Made by a program: the position numbers and the translations under genes. The notes beneath the pieces are model-generated. The model worked only from the letters and a program-made list of their open reading frames with translations, had not been told where the DNA came from and made no database searches. DNA of 64,000 bases from Prevotella sp. khp7 (GTDB taxonomy: Bacteria > Bacteroidota > Bacteroidia > Bacteroidales > Bacteroidaceae), in NCBI RefSeq assembly GCF_900109055.1, contig NZ_FOIV01000002.1, forward strand, positions 62,001 to 126,000, given 5' to 3'. Shown here one piece after another: positions 18,542 to 27,168 of this stretch (position 1 is the stretch's first letter; each line of letters starts with the position of its first letter).

Positions 18542-19113
18542 AACTTAGTCATTATTTCTCTTTACACACTGCAAAGTTAGGACTTTCTTGCGAAATATGC
18601 AAGAATAACAGAAAAAAAATCTCCTCATGCTGGCATTAAGGATATAAAACGCCCATTACCAACATTCCACTGACTTTCGCATTGTAAAGAAAACATGCCT
18701 AAAAAAGCACCTCTCCACCAGCTCAATCTAGAGCAGCGGAAAGCGCTTTTAGAGTTTCATTACGACTAACTATGGGTTTATCGTAATGAAACTTGGGGTT
18801 TGTCGGTAGTAAACTTAGGGTTTACTCGGCGTAAAGTCTACCCCTTTTTGTGTAAAACAAGTTGTTTTATGCGCGCTCAAGTAGTCTCCACAAGGGATGG
18901 AGATAGTCTCTTCGGGAACAAAACAAGTTGTTTTGTTCCGAAAGATGACGTCTGAACGAGGGGTGGAAATGGAGCTTTTCTATAACGCTCACGTTCTCAA
19001 CAACTTACAAAAACGGCTCAAAACTCGCGTATTTGCGGCCAAAGGGCGGCTTGCTGACAAAGACGTGAGTTTTGAGAGCCGATTTGTAATATTCTTTCTT
19101 TTATACGCTTTAA
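18542..19113. repeat. Gene-free repeat region with tandem 22-mers and hairpins
   Basis: After the Lrp promoter (TAACTTTG on the minus strand, 18572-18579) no gene is seen for about 500 nt. The region holds: a 12-bp inverted repeat GTTTCATTACGA/TCGTAATGAAAC (18754-18765 and 18781-18792); three 22-nt tandem units sharing T(A/G)GGGTTT and ending in TAA or GAA (18769-18834); a palindrome TAAAACAAGTTGTTTTA (18853-18869); a longer hairpin with the same core (18911-18942, arms about 15 nt, one bulged G); and a long imperfect inverted repeat (19014-19030 with 19063-19081). The density suggests a dispersed intergenic repeat or structured RNA. Confidence 0.6.
18572..18579 (-). promoter_or_regulatory. 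-7 box of the Lrp-family gene
   Basis: TAACTTTG on the minus strand, 31 nt before the start codon at 18541. Confidence 0.6.
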
Positions 19114-20685
19114 CTATCTGCGCTGACCTTCCGTCTCCTCGCGCTTAGCTTTATAGTAGCGGTCGATGAAATCAATCTGTTCACGATTGGGGCGCATGAT
19201 GAGCGAGGCACCGTTTGAGAACTGCATCGTGGTGGGTTTCGACTCGTCGAACGCAGGCCAGTAAGGCAGGCCCTTGCCATTGGGATTACAGGTCTTGGCA
19301 AAGTTCACCCAGTATTGCTGGATAATCTCAGCCACAGCAGCCTCAGCGGGATACTTGTCGGGCTGGGTGAGGAACTCGCCATTCAGATACATGATATCAT
19401 CAGCATGAGCCACGCCCACACGACGGGGATCGCCAGAGAAGCTACGCTCTGAGGGCTGTGCGAGGAAGGCAGCATAGGCAGGACTCTTGCCCGTCTTGCT
19501 CTGCAGACTTACCCAAGCATATGAGGGCCATGCGAAGCCCATATCGCGGAAGGCGTCGCCAAAGCCGTGCCAAGCCTCTTCGTCGGTAGTGCCAGGATAG
19601 AACTTCAGCGCCTCGTCGGCCCACGAACCGAAGATGCCTTTAACAGACTTCTGATAGTTCTCTGCCGTCATATTGCCAGGAGCAAAGAGAGCGCCCTCGT
19701 CGGAGTTGGTCATCACGATGACTGGCACATCGTTATACTCACCACGCTCATAGAGGCGATACTGGTCGTCGCAAATCACATAGCCGTCCACACAAGGCCA
19801 GAAGCCCGAGAAGCCCACGTTGCCGTCGCAGAGCGACATAGCATCCATCTTGCGCAACTCCTTCAGCGACTTCTTCCCAAGATGCTTCTGGAATGCCAGT
19901 CCCTGCTGTTCTGCCCCTTTCTGTGAGGCATCCAGGCCCAAGGCGCGCGGCTTATCGCTCCAAGGGGCAAACGAACCTCCGCTCTGACTGATGGCTGCAC
20001 GGAAGAGACCCTTAGCCAGCGGAGAAGCACACAGCATGCTACAGCTGATGGCACCGGCACTCTCGCCGAAAATGGTGACCTTCGAGGGATCGCCACCGAA
20101 GTTGGCAATGTTACGCTGCACCCACTGAAGGGCAAAAATCTGATCGAGCAGGCCATAGTTACCCGAATGACCGTCTTTCGATTCCTTGGTCAGCTCAGGA
20201 TGCGCCATGAAGCCTAAGGCTCCCGTACGATACTCGATGCTCACAATGACTACGCCACGCAGGGCGAGATGCTTCCAAAGGTCGCCACCATAATGTTCCG
20301 TCTGGAATCCGCCACCGTGAATCCACACCATCACAGGCAGACGGTCGTCGACAGAAGTAGCCGGAGTGGCAATGCCCAGATACAGGCAGTCCTCGCTCAT
20401 CATATCTGCCGTACGTCCAGGACGTGTAGGCTGAGGAGGCCAAGGACCGAACTTATCGGCTTTCAGCACACCCTCCCAGGCCTTGGCAGGCTGAGGAGCA
20501 CGCCAACGGAGGTTGCCAACAGGGGGAGCTGCATAAGGAATGGCCTTGTACACAGCCAGCGTTCCGTCAAGCACACCCTCAACGTCACCTGTCTCTACAT
20601 GGGTTTTCAAGAGCGGCTGCCCTTGCACATGAACCGTCAACATAAGAGCGCAGACGCTCAGAACGATTGTTAGAAGTCTTCTCAT
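19114..20685 (-). CDS. Secreted type B carboxylesterase
   Basis: A 523-residue protein with a signal peptide ending near VQGQ (residue 23). The carboxylesterase plan is complete: the oxyanion hole WIHGGGF, the nucleophile elbow TIFGESAGA, a SDEGALF segment with the catalytic Glu/Asp, and the His in GVAHADDIMY. Members hydrolyse a broad range of carboxylic esters. Upstream a TACCTTTG -7 box (20724-20731) gives it its own promoter. The natural substrate cannot be predicted. Confidence 0.92.
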   Translation of the reverse strand: MRRLLTIVLSVCALMLTVHVQGQPLLKTHVETGDVEGVLDGTLAVYKAIPYAAPPVGNLRWRAPQPAKAWEGVLKADKFGPWPPQPTRPGRTADMMSEDCLYLGIATPATSVDDRLPVMVWIHGGGFQTEHYGGDLWKHLALRGVVIVSIEYRTGALGFMAHPELTKESKDGHSGNYGLLDQIFALQWVQRNIANFGGDPSKVTIFGESAGAISCSMLCASPLAKGLFRAAISQSGGSFAPWSDKPRALGLDASQKGAEQQGLAFQKHLGKKSLKELRKMDAMSLCDGNVGFSGFWPCVDGYVICDDQYRLYERGEYNDVPVIVMTNSDEGALFAPGNMTAENYQKSVKGIFGSWADEALKFYPGTTDEEAWHGFGDAFRDMGFAWPSYAWVSLQSKTGKSPAYAAFLAQPSERSFSGDPRRVGVAHADDIMYLNGEFLTQPDKYPAEAAVAEIIQQYWVNFAKTCNPNGKGLPYWPAFDESKPTTMQFSNGASLIMRPNREQIDFIDRYYKAKREETEGQRR

Positions 20686-20723
20686 ATTATATATAATGTA
20701 TTATTAGTTATTGTAATCGCTGA

Positions 20724-20731
20724 CAAAGGTA
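20724..20731 (-). promoter_or_regulatory. -7 box of the carboxylesterase gene
   Basis: TACCTTTG on the minus strand, 38 nt before the start codon. Confidence 0.55.
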
Positions 20732-20860
20732 AGCATTTTCTGTCATAATAGCGGCCTTTTTGGAGAAATATTCTGTTAAGGCACCCTTATGACCCTATCT
20801 TCGGAATAATACTCCACTGTATTCCAATAAAAAGCTATATATTCTGAATTTTAGAAGAAA

Positions 20861-20892
20861 TTTGGTTATTCATTCCAAACGCCGTACCTTTG
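20861..20892 (+). promoter_or_regulatory. Promoter of metY
   Basis: TTTG (20861-20864), 20 nt, TACCTTTG (20885-20892), a full match to the Bacteroidota consensus, followed by a leader of about 37 nt. Confidence 0.75.
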
Positions 20893-20935
20893 CACCCAGA
20901 AATCAATAATAATAATTAAAAGAAAGGAAAAGATT

Positions 20936-22225
20936 ATGAGTACAAAGAATTATCGTTTTGAGACATTGCAACTTCATGTAGGTCAGGAACAGGCCGACCC
21001 CGCTACCGACGCCCGTGCCGTGCCCATCTATCAGACAACAAGCTATGTATTCCATAACTCACAGCATGCAGCCGACCGCTTCGGACTGCGCGACGCCGGC
21101 AACATCTATGGACGACTGACAAACTCTACTCAGGGTGTATTCGAGGATCGTGTGGCAGCCCTCGAGGGTGGTGTAGCAGGACTGGCTGTAGCCAGCGGCG
21201 CAGCTGCCATCACTTATGCCCTGCAAAACATCGTACAGGCCGGTGACCACATCGTGGCAGCCGACAATCTTTATGGCGGCTCTTATAACTTGATTACCCA
21301 CACCTTAGCAACTCAAGGCATCACAAACACCATCATCAACGTGAACGACCTTGCAGCTCTGGAAGCAGCCATCAAACCCAACACGAAGGTTGTATATGCT
21401 GAGACCTTCGGTAATCCGAATTCTGATGTACTCGACCTTGAAGGTGTGGCTGCCGTAGCCCACAAGCACGGCATCCCCTTCATCGTTGACAACACATTCG
21501 GTACACCTTATTTAATTAGGCCCCTTGAGCACGGCGCTGATATCGTGGTGCACTCAGCCACCAAGTTCCTCGGAGGACACGGAAGCTCGCTCGGCGGTGT
21601 CATCGTAGACGGTGGCAAGTTCGACTGGAAAGCCAACCCCGACAAGTTCCCGACATTGGCAAAACCCGACCCATCTTATCATGGCATCGTATTCGCCGAT
21701 GCAGTTGGTGCCGCCGCTTATGTTACTCGTATCCGTGCCGTCATTCTGCGTGATACTGGCGCAGCCATCTCACCATTCAACGCCTTCATCCTGTTGCAGG
21801 GTGTAGAGACACTGAGCCTGCGTGTAGAGCGTCATGTTGAGAACGCCCTGAAGGTGGTCGACTTCCTTGCCAAGCACCCGAAAGTGGCCAAAGTAAACCA
21901 CCCTGCCCTGGAGAGTCACCACGATCACGCACTCTACCAGAAATACTTCCCCAATGGCGGCGCCAGCATCTTCACCTTCGAGATCAAGGGCGGACAGGAA
22001 GAGGCCTGGAAGTTTATCGATGCGCTCCAGATCTTCTCACTACTGGCAAACGTGGCCGACGTGAAAAGCCTGGTGATTCATCCCTACACCACCACACACT
22101 CTCAGCTCTCGCCTGAGGAACTGGCAGAGCAGCACATTACTCCGTCAACGGTTCGCCTCAGCATAGGAACGGAACATATTGACGATATCATTGCCGACCT
22201 GTCACAGGCTCTAGACCAGATTTAA
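20936..22225 (+). CDS. metY: O-acetylhomoserine aminocarboxypropyltransferase / sulfhydrylase
   Basis: A 429-residue PLP enzyme of the Cys/Met metabolism family. The PLP lysine lies in VVHSATKFLGGHG, and the AVPIYQTTSYVF and YGRLTNST segments are typical of O-acetylhomoserine sulfhydrylases. It makes homocysteine directly from O-acetylhomoserine and sulfide in the cytoplasm, for methionine synthesis. It is a single-gene unit between its own promoter and a hairpin terminator. Confidence 0.93.
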   Translation: MSTKNYRFETLQLHVGQEQADPATDARAVPIYQTTSYVFHNSQHAADRFGLRDAGNIYGRLTNSTQGVFEDRVAALEGGVAGLAVASGAAAITYALQNIVQAGDHIVAADNLYGGSYNLITHTLATQGITNTIINVNDLAALEAAIKPNTKVVYAETFGNPNSDVLDLEGVAAVAHKHGIPFIVDNTFGTPYLIRPLEHGADIVVHSATKFLGGHGSSLGGVIVDGGKFDWKANPDKFPTLAKPDPSYHGIVFADAVGAAAYVTRIRAVILRDTGAAISPFNAFILLQGVETLSLRVERHVENALKVVDFLAKHPKVAKVNHPALESHHDHALYQKYFPNGGASIFTFEIKGGQEEAWKFIDALQIFSLLANVADVKSLVIHPYTTTHSQLSPEELAEQHITPSTVRLSIGTEHIDDIIADLSQALDQI

Positions 22226-22236
22226 ATATTTAAAGG

Positions 22237-22276
22237 AAAGATAAAGGCGCAGCCCAATGGCCGCGCCTTTTCTTTT
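22237..22276 (+). terminator. Terminator after metY
   Basis: AAAGGCGC (22243-22250) pairs with GCGCCTTT (22263-22270), followed by a T-rich tract. Confidence 0.75.
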
Positions 22277-22291
22277 ATAGTTTCCAAAGCA

Positions 22292-23794
22292 TTAAGCGAA
22301 TGGATTCTCTGTTGGGTAGTAATCACCCTTGGGGAAGTTGTAGTCGATCTCCTCAACGGGGATACCCATGTACTTGAGGACCTCCCACAGGTACTTACCA
22401 GCGTGCTCGAACATAACAGCAGCGTGATGTGGGTAGTGCTTCTCAATGAGTACGTGACGGTAGAAGCGGCTCATGTTCTTGATACCGAAGGTACCGATAG
22501 AACCGAATGAGCGTGTAGCTACTGGCAGAATCTCGCCCTGAGCGATGTAAGCACGGAGCTTGGTATCGGCTGTAGACTGCAGACGATATACAGTAGCCTT
22601 ACCTGGCTTCAGATCACCCTCGAGAGTACCGTTAGTAACCTCTACAGGCAGAGCGCGGGCCATAATGCGCTGGAAGCACATCTGGCAGTTGCAAACCTTG
22701 CTTGAAGCGGTGTTACCACAGTGGAAGCCCATGAAGATTTCCTTCTCTGTATAGGTGTCGCACTCGAACTTCTTACCCTTGATGCTCTCCTCGTACATAT
22801 CCTGAGGAACAGAGTTGTTGATGTCGAGCAGAGTAACAGCATCCTCGGTGATACATGTTCCGATATACTCTGACAGAGCGCCATAGATATCAACCTCGCA
22901 AGCTACGGGGATACCACGACCTGTCAAGCGGCTGTTAACATAGCAAGGTACGAAGCCGAACATGGTCTGGAATGCAGGCCAGCACTTGTTGGCCATAGCT
23001 ACGAACTGGCGTGAGCCCTTGTGACCCTCGATCCAATCGGTCAGAGTCAACTCGTACTGAGCAAGCTTAGGCAGAACTGAAGGAATCTTGTTACCTGTGC
23101 CGAGTTCAGCAGCCATATCCTTTACAACCTCGTCGATACGTGGGTCGCCCTGATGTTTCTGGAAAGCCTCAAGCAGGTCGAGCTCTGAGTTCTCCTCAAT
23201 CTCAACATCGAGATCATAGAGGGCACGGATAGGAGCGTTACAAGCCAGGAAGTTATTAGGACGGGGACCGAAGCTGATGATCTTCAGGTTCTGCAGACCA
23301 ACGATAGCACGAGCGATAGGCAGGAACTCGTGAATCATCTCGGCGCACTGAGCAGCGTCGCCAACAGGCTCCTCAGGGATGTAAGCACGAGTCTTACGCA
23401 GAGACAAAGCCTGACTAGCGTTCAGCATACCACAGTAAGCATCGCCACGACCGTCGATCAGGTCGTTCTGAGTCTCCTCAGCAGCAGCACAGAACATGGT
23501 TGGGCCCTGGAACCAGTCAGCAATCATGGTCTCAGAAATCTCAGGACCGAAGTTGCCAAGGTATACGCAGAGGGCATTACATCCAGCCTTCTTTACGTCC
23601 TCAAGAGCCTGCTGAGCGTGAATCTCGCTTTCAACAATACAAATAGGGCACTCGTAGATACCATCCTTACCGAACTTCTCTACATACTTGGCAATAACAG
23701 CCTTACGGCGGTTAACAGCCAGTGATTCAGGGAAACAGTCGCGACTTACGGCGACGATTCCGACCTTAATTACAGGTACATTTTTCATATTCAT
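22292..23794 (-). CDS. L-fucose/L-arabinose isomerase-fold protein
   Basis: A 500-residue protein of the FucI/AraA isomerase superfamily: an N-terminal Rossmann-type domain (VGIVAVSRDCFPESLAV), a central region with CEVDIYGALSEYIG containing acidic metal-ligand candidates, and a C-terminal HHAAVMFEHAGKYLWEVLKYMGI block. Such enzymes interconvert aldose and ketose sugars with Mn2+. No fucose or arabinose genes are nearby, so the substrate is open. An ATG at 23788 is an alternative start. It has its own promoter. Confidence 0.85.
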   Translation of the reverse strand: MNMKNVPVIKVGIVAVSRDCFPESLAVNRRKAVIAKYVEKFGKDGIYECPICIVESEIHAQQALEDVKKAGCNALCVYLGNFGPEISETMIADWFQGPTMFCAAAEETQNDLIDGRGDAYCGMLNASQALSLRKTRAYIPEEPVGDAAQCAEMIHEFLPIARAIVGLQNLKIISFGPRPNNFLACNAPIRALYDLDVEIEENSELDLLEAFQKHQGDPRIDEVVKDMAAELGTGNKIPSVLPKLAQYELTLTDWIEGHKGSRQFVAMANKCWPAFQTMFGFVPCYVNSRLTGRGIPVACEVDIYGALSEYIGTCITEDAVTLLDINNSVPQDMYEESIKGKKFECDTYTEKEIFMGFHCGNTASSKVCNCQMCFQRIMARALPVEVTNGTLEGDLKPGKATVYRLQSTADTKLRAYIAQGEILPVATRSFGSIGTFGIKNMSRFYRHVLIEKHYPHHAAVMFEHAGKYLWEVLKYMGIPVEEIDYNFPKGDYYPTENPFA

Positions 23795-23831
23795 CTGAGT
23801 TTAAAAAGTAATGCTTAGATTGATACGGATG

Positions 23832-23839
23832 CAAAGGTA
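23832..23839 (-). promoter_or_regulatory. -7 box of the isomerase gene
   Basis: TACCTTTG on the minus strand, 37 nt before the start codon and just after the terminator of the thiamine operon. Confidence 0.6.
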
Positions 23840-23840
23840 T

Positions 23841-23878
23841 AAAAAAAATCCGAAAGCAGACACCTGTTTTCGGATTTT
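23841..23878 (-). terminator. Terminator of the thiamine uptake operon
   Basis: AAAATCCGAAA pairs with TTTCGGATTTT around an 11-nt loop; read on the minus strand it is followed by eight T residues. Confidence 0.8.
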
Positions 23879-23894
23879 ATAGTTTTTTATATCA

Positions 23895-24476
23895 TCAACA
23901 TTGCGCTTCTGCCATGGTTCGTTTCCATCTGAACCAGCCCATCACGGCAATGACGACATACAACCCATAAAGAGATGCCTTGAAAGGAATATCTTTATAG
24001 AAATAGAGCCCGCAGGTAAACACGTCGACGACTATCCAGATGAACCACTGCTCCAAATACTTGTGTGCCAAGGCCCAGATACCGACAACACTCAAAGCCG
24101 TTGTGAAACTGTCGATCATCGGCACGGTAGAGTCGGTAAAGGTATTGAGAAACCAGTACATGATTCCCCAAAGACCCAAAATCAGTAGTGTCCATGGCAA
24201 CACTAACCGACTAGGGAAATGACGGATGGGTAATGGTTCCTTCGATGCCGACCCCCGAATCCATCGCCAATAGCCATAGATGGTCATCGCCAAATAGTAG
24301 AACTCCATGCCGCAATCAGCATAGAGCCCCTTTTGGTAATAGAGTACAATGCCCAGCGACTGCATCAGGAATCCTACGAGCCACATCCAAATACTGGCTT
24401 TATATTCCAGCAGGATATATGCCAATCCCAACACTGTCGTTACGATATCAAGCCAATGCGCTGTCAGAAATTCCAT
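23895..24476 (-). CDS. pnuT: PnuC-family transporter, probably thiamine (PnuT)
   Basis: A 193-residue protein with seven hydrophobic segments and the tryptophan-rich PnuC pattern (YGYWRWIRG, YLEQWFIWIVVDVFTCGLYFYKDI). PnuC proteins move vitamins by facilitated diffusion; those controlled by a TPP riboswitch are thiamine transporters (PnuT). Here the gene follows the TonB receptor by 13 nt and that operon begins with a TPP riboswitch, so thiamine is the likely cargo rather than nicotinamide riboside. No thiamine pyrophosphokinase gene follows, unlike some Bacteroidota operons. Confidence 0.87.
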   Translation of the reverse strand: MEFLTAHWLDIVTTVLGLAYILLEYKASIWMWLVGFLMQSLGIVLYYQKGLYADCGMEFYYLAMTIYGYWRWIRGSASKEPLPIRHFPSRLVLPWTLLILGLWGIMYWFLNTFTDSTVPMIDSFTTALSVVGIWALAHKYLEQWFIWIVVDVFTCGLYFYKDIPFKASLYGLYVVIAVMGWFRWKRTMAEAQC

Positions 24477-24489
24477 GTCTGTATTCTCT

Positions 24490-26976
24490 TTAGAATCTCA
24501 GCGTCATATTCGCAGCCATCGTAAAGCCCGCCATCGGGACAAAACCAAGCTGATAGTAACGGTTGTCGTTGGCATGGGCATAACTCTCGGCAATAGCAGA
24601 ATAGACCCAGCCACTGGCAGCATATCTGCGATTGAAAATATTGCCAAAGTTCAAACCAAAGATAGCCTCTTTCACTGCTTTCTTGGGCTTTAGGGTATAT
24701 GATATTGATGCATTCGACACAGAGTAGCAAGGCAAAGAACGCTCAGTATTCTCGGTATTATCAAGATACTGACGTGATACGAAGTTCGTATGCCATACTG
24801 CCTGCCATCCGTTATAATGTAACCTAACAAATCCATTGAGAATCATCGACGGCGAGAAGGCCAGTGTAGAATTGTCATAATGGAGCTGTCTAAACCCATC
24901 ACCATTACCGTCAATATGATACTTTTCCATAGCTGCCTGCCGACCAGCCACATCATCTTTATAGTCCCAGTCATCCCAGTCCTCAACAAACTCGTCGAAG
25001 TCCTTAATCTTATTCTTGCTCAGAGCAGCGTTACCCTCGATGGTGAGCCACGACGTAGGATCGATACCAGCCTGCAGTTCAACACCCATACGATATGAGT
25101 CTTTGATATTCGTTGTTAGTTTTTCACCGATGTCAGTAGTTTGTCCAGTCTGCACAAACTGATCGGTATAATCCATATAATAGCCATTCACGCCAACACG
25201 CCAAATGTCACCATTATAAGTATAACCAAGTTCATAATCAAGCAACTGCTCTGCCTTAGGTGCGGGATAGATGTAATTATCGGTAAAATTGTTGCGCTCA
25301 GGCTCACGATGACTCAATGCCACAGAACCATAAACACGATGCCCGTCTAACTGCCACGAGAAACCAGCCTTCGGGTTGAAGAAATCGTATTTCTTGTCGA
25401 TATCGAGAATATGTTTCTCATAGAGATACGTTTTCTCGTTGTAGGCAAACTTATCATTACAGCCATCAGTCTTATAACTTACGTGCCGATACTGCATATC
25501 AGCAAAGACATCCCACTGTTCTGTGATATGGTAGGCGGCTTTCAGAAATACATTCCCATCGAATTTATGGGCATCAGAATCATAATACTGATAATCACCA
25601 TTATTGAGCAGACGACTCCTAAGGGTCTCATCTGAGAGATAGGTAACATAGCCGAAGTGATTGCCGTCGAAATTCTGGAGCGAGACACCTCCGATAACAT
25701 CCCACTCTTCATCCTTATAGTTCATATTCCACACCAGACCATAAGTATCCTGTTTGAGTCCCTTCTTGCGAATCCAATCGGTGCGCTTCACTTTCGTTAT
25801 GTCCTCATCATTGAAATCTGCGTTAGGCAAACCCAGTTTCTTGATTTTGTTCTGCGGACGGAACTCCTTATAATAGCCATAGCCATGAGTATAGTGTAAC
25901 GAGGCCGTAGAGCTCCAATGGTCACTGATAGTCCATGCTGCAGAAAGAATATTATGGTTTTGCCAGAAGTTATCTGTGGTTTTGTCCCAATAGGTACCAT
26001 CAGCCATCTTGTAACGCTCCACCTGATAATTACCATTAGCGTCCTTTACAAAGAGGCCATCCTCTCCCGTGACAAGTTTCTCATAAAGTGAGTTGTACTT
26101 TCCCAGTCCCACATTCCACATATCCTGATAATCCTTGATGCCTGTCTTTGAGTTATAACTCCATGTTCCATCATCATAGCAGCCATCCATTAACGAGTAA
26201 TCGTCATTACCTGCGGTAATTCCATTCCAAGCCTGACCCGTACGCTCGAAGTTGCCGATGTTCTTATAACGTATCTGAAAGTTATTGCCTAACCATGTCA
26301 AGCCACCATAATAAGAACCTGAGCGGCCACTTGTGCCATGGATGAATCCATCGGTATGCGTTTCATGATAAGCACCGTCAAATATCAAGTGATTCCATAA
26401 CATTCCTGTTGAGAACTTACCGCCCAGATTATATGTGTTGAAAGATCCATAGCTAGCAGAAACCTCAAGGCTTGGTTCTTGCAATGGGGTTGCCGATGCA
26501 AGGGCTACAGTGCCGCCAAAGGCACCATCTCCATTGGTTGATGTTCCCACACCACGCTGTATCTGCACACTACCAAGCAGTGAGCCATAAGAGTTCATAT
26601 TTGCCCAGAAAACGCACTGATCCTCAGGCGAATTGAGGGGGACACCATCGAGTGTCACATTGATACGGGAATCACCTGCGCCACGAATGCGCATATAGGT
26701 CGTTCCTGTACCAAGTCCGTTCTCACTCCATGCAACAACGCCTGGCGTTTGTGAGAAAAGCATAGGCAACTCCTTTCCTGACTTTGAAAACTCATTAAGC
26801 TGCTGTTTCTTAATGTTTACCACGGCAAAAGGTGCGTTCTTCTGGGCTCTAACACCCTTGACGACGACCTCCTGCAACTGCTCTACCTGAGTAGAATCAT
26901 AGAGCGCTGAACGATTCTGTGCATTGACACCTATTACGCACATCAGCGCAGTCACACTAAAAGCCAATCTTTTCAT
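24490..26976 (-). CDS. TonB-dependent outer-membrane receptor, probably for thiamine
   Basis: An 828-residue receptor with a signal peptide (ending VNAQ), a plug domain (EVVVKGVRAQKNAPFAVVNIKK, RIRGAGDSRINVTLDGVPLN) and a 22-strand type barrel ending in MAANMTLRF with the terminal Phe typical of outer-membrane proteins. The TPP riboswitch directly upstream and PnuT downstream point to thiamine or its phosphates as ligand, as known for the Bacteroidota receptor called Omr1. Expression should fall when TPP is plentiful. Confidence 0.9.
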   Translation of the reverse strand: MKRLAFSVTALMCVIGVNAQNRSALYDSTQVEQLQEVVVKGVRAQKNAPFAVVNIKKQQLNEFSKSGKELPMLFSQTPGVVAWSENGLGTGTTYMRIRGAGDSRINVTLDGVPLNSPEDQCVFWANMNSYGSLLGSVQIQRGVGTSTNGDGAFGGTVALASATPLQEPSLEVSASYGSFNTYNLGGKFSTGMLWNHLIFDGAYHETHTDGFIHGTSGRSGSYYGGLTWLGNNFQIRYKNIGNFERTGQAWNGITAGNDDYSLMDGCYDDGTWSYNSKTGIKDYQDMWNVGLGKYNSLYEKLVTGEDGLFVKDANGNYQVERYKMADGTYWDKTTDNFWQNHNILSAAWTISDHWSSTASLHYTHGYGYYKEFRPQNKIKKLGLPNADFNDEDITKVKRTDWIRKKGLKQDTYGLVWNMNYKDEEWDVIGGVSLQNFDGNHFGYVTYLSDETLRSRLLNNGDYQYYDSDAHKFDGNVFLKAAYHITEQWDVFADMQYRHVSYKTDGCNDKFAYNEKTYLYEKHILDIDKKYDFFNPKAGFSWQLDGHRVYGSVALSHREPERNNFTDNYIYPAPKAEQLLDYELGYTYNGDIWRVGVNGYYMDYTDQFVQTGQTTDIGEKLTTNIKDSYRMGVELQAGIDPTSWLTIEGNAALSKNKIKDFDEFVEDWDDWDYKDDVAGRQAAMEKYHIDGNGDGFRQLHYDNSTLAFSPSMILNGFVRLHYNGWQAVWHTNFVSRQYLDNTENTERSLPCYSVSNASISYTLKPKKAVKEAIFGLNFGNIFNRRYAASGWVYSAIAESYAHANDNRYYQLGFVPMAGFTMAANMTLRF

Positions 26977-27034
26977 ACCTCTTTTGAATACTAAAAAAAT
27001 GATGTAACGGGGAAATGTGTTGACTAATCCTTTA

Positions 27035-27115
27035 TTCCATCCCTACGCCGGTATAATCCGGATCAGGTTAGAGGGTATCATCTCAGCCTGCACCCGCAGG
27101 CACCCCTTGAAATCG
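27035..27115 (-). promoter_or_regulatory. TPP riboswitch (THI element)
   Basis: On the minus strand the RNA contains the conserved core: GGGTGC, CAGGCTGAGAT, ACCCT, ACCTGATCCGGAT and CCGGCGTAGGGA in the right order and spacing for the thiamine pyrophosphate aptamer. It lies 58 nt or more before the receptor start. The type of expression platform (transcriptional or translational) is not clear from the spacing. Confidence 0.95.
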
Positions 27116-27119
27116 GCGG

Positions 27120-27127
27120 CAAAATTA
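27120..27127 (-). promoter_or_regulatory. -7 box of the thiamine operon
   Basis: TAATTTTG on the minus strand, a few nucleotides before the riboswitch aptamer, so transcription should begin at the aptamer's 5' edge. Confidence 0.65.
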
Positions 27128-27130
27128 AGC

Positions 27131-27168
27131 AAAAAAAATGAGGAAACAAAGCGTTTCCCCATTTTTTT
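27131..27168 (-). terminator. Terminator of the Na/phosphate cotransporter gene
   Basis: AAAAAATGAGGAAAC pairs with GTTTCCCCATTTTTT around a short AAAGC loop, one G-A mismatch. It overlaps the stop codon. Confidence 0.8.

Noticed and set aside
18769..18834. CRISPR array
   Set aside because: The 22-nt units abut without spacers and vary from copy to copy; no cas genes are present.
18897..19148. An 83-residue plus-strand open frame in the repeat region
   Set aside because: It runs through two hairpins and into the opposite strand of the carboxylesterase gene; its sequence is explained by the repeats and it has no promoter or family.
23895..24476. Nicotinamide riboside as the PnuC cargo
   Set aside because: The operon is headed by a TPP riboswitch and contains no NAD salvage gene, so thiamine is more likely.
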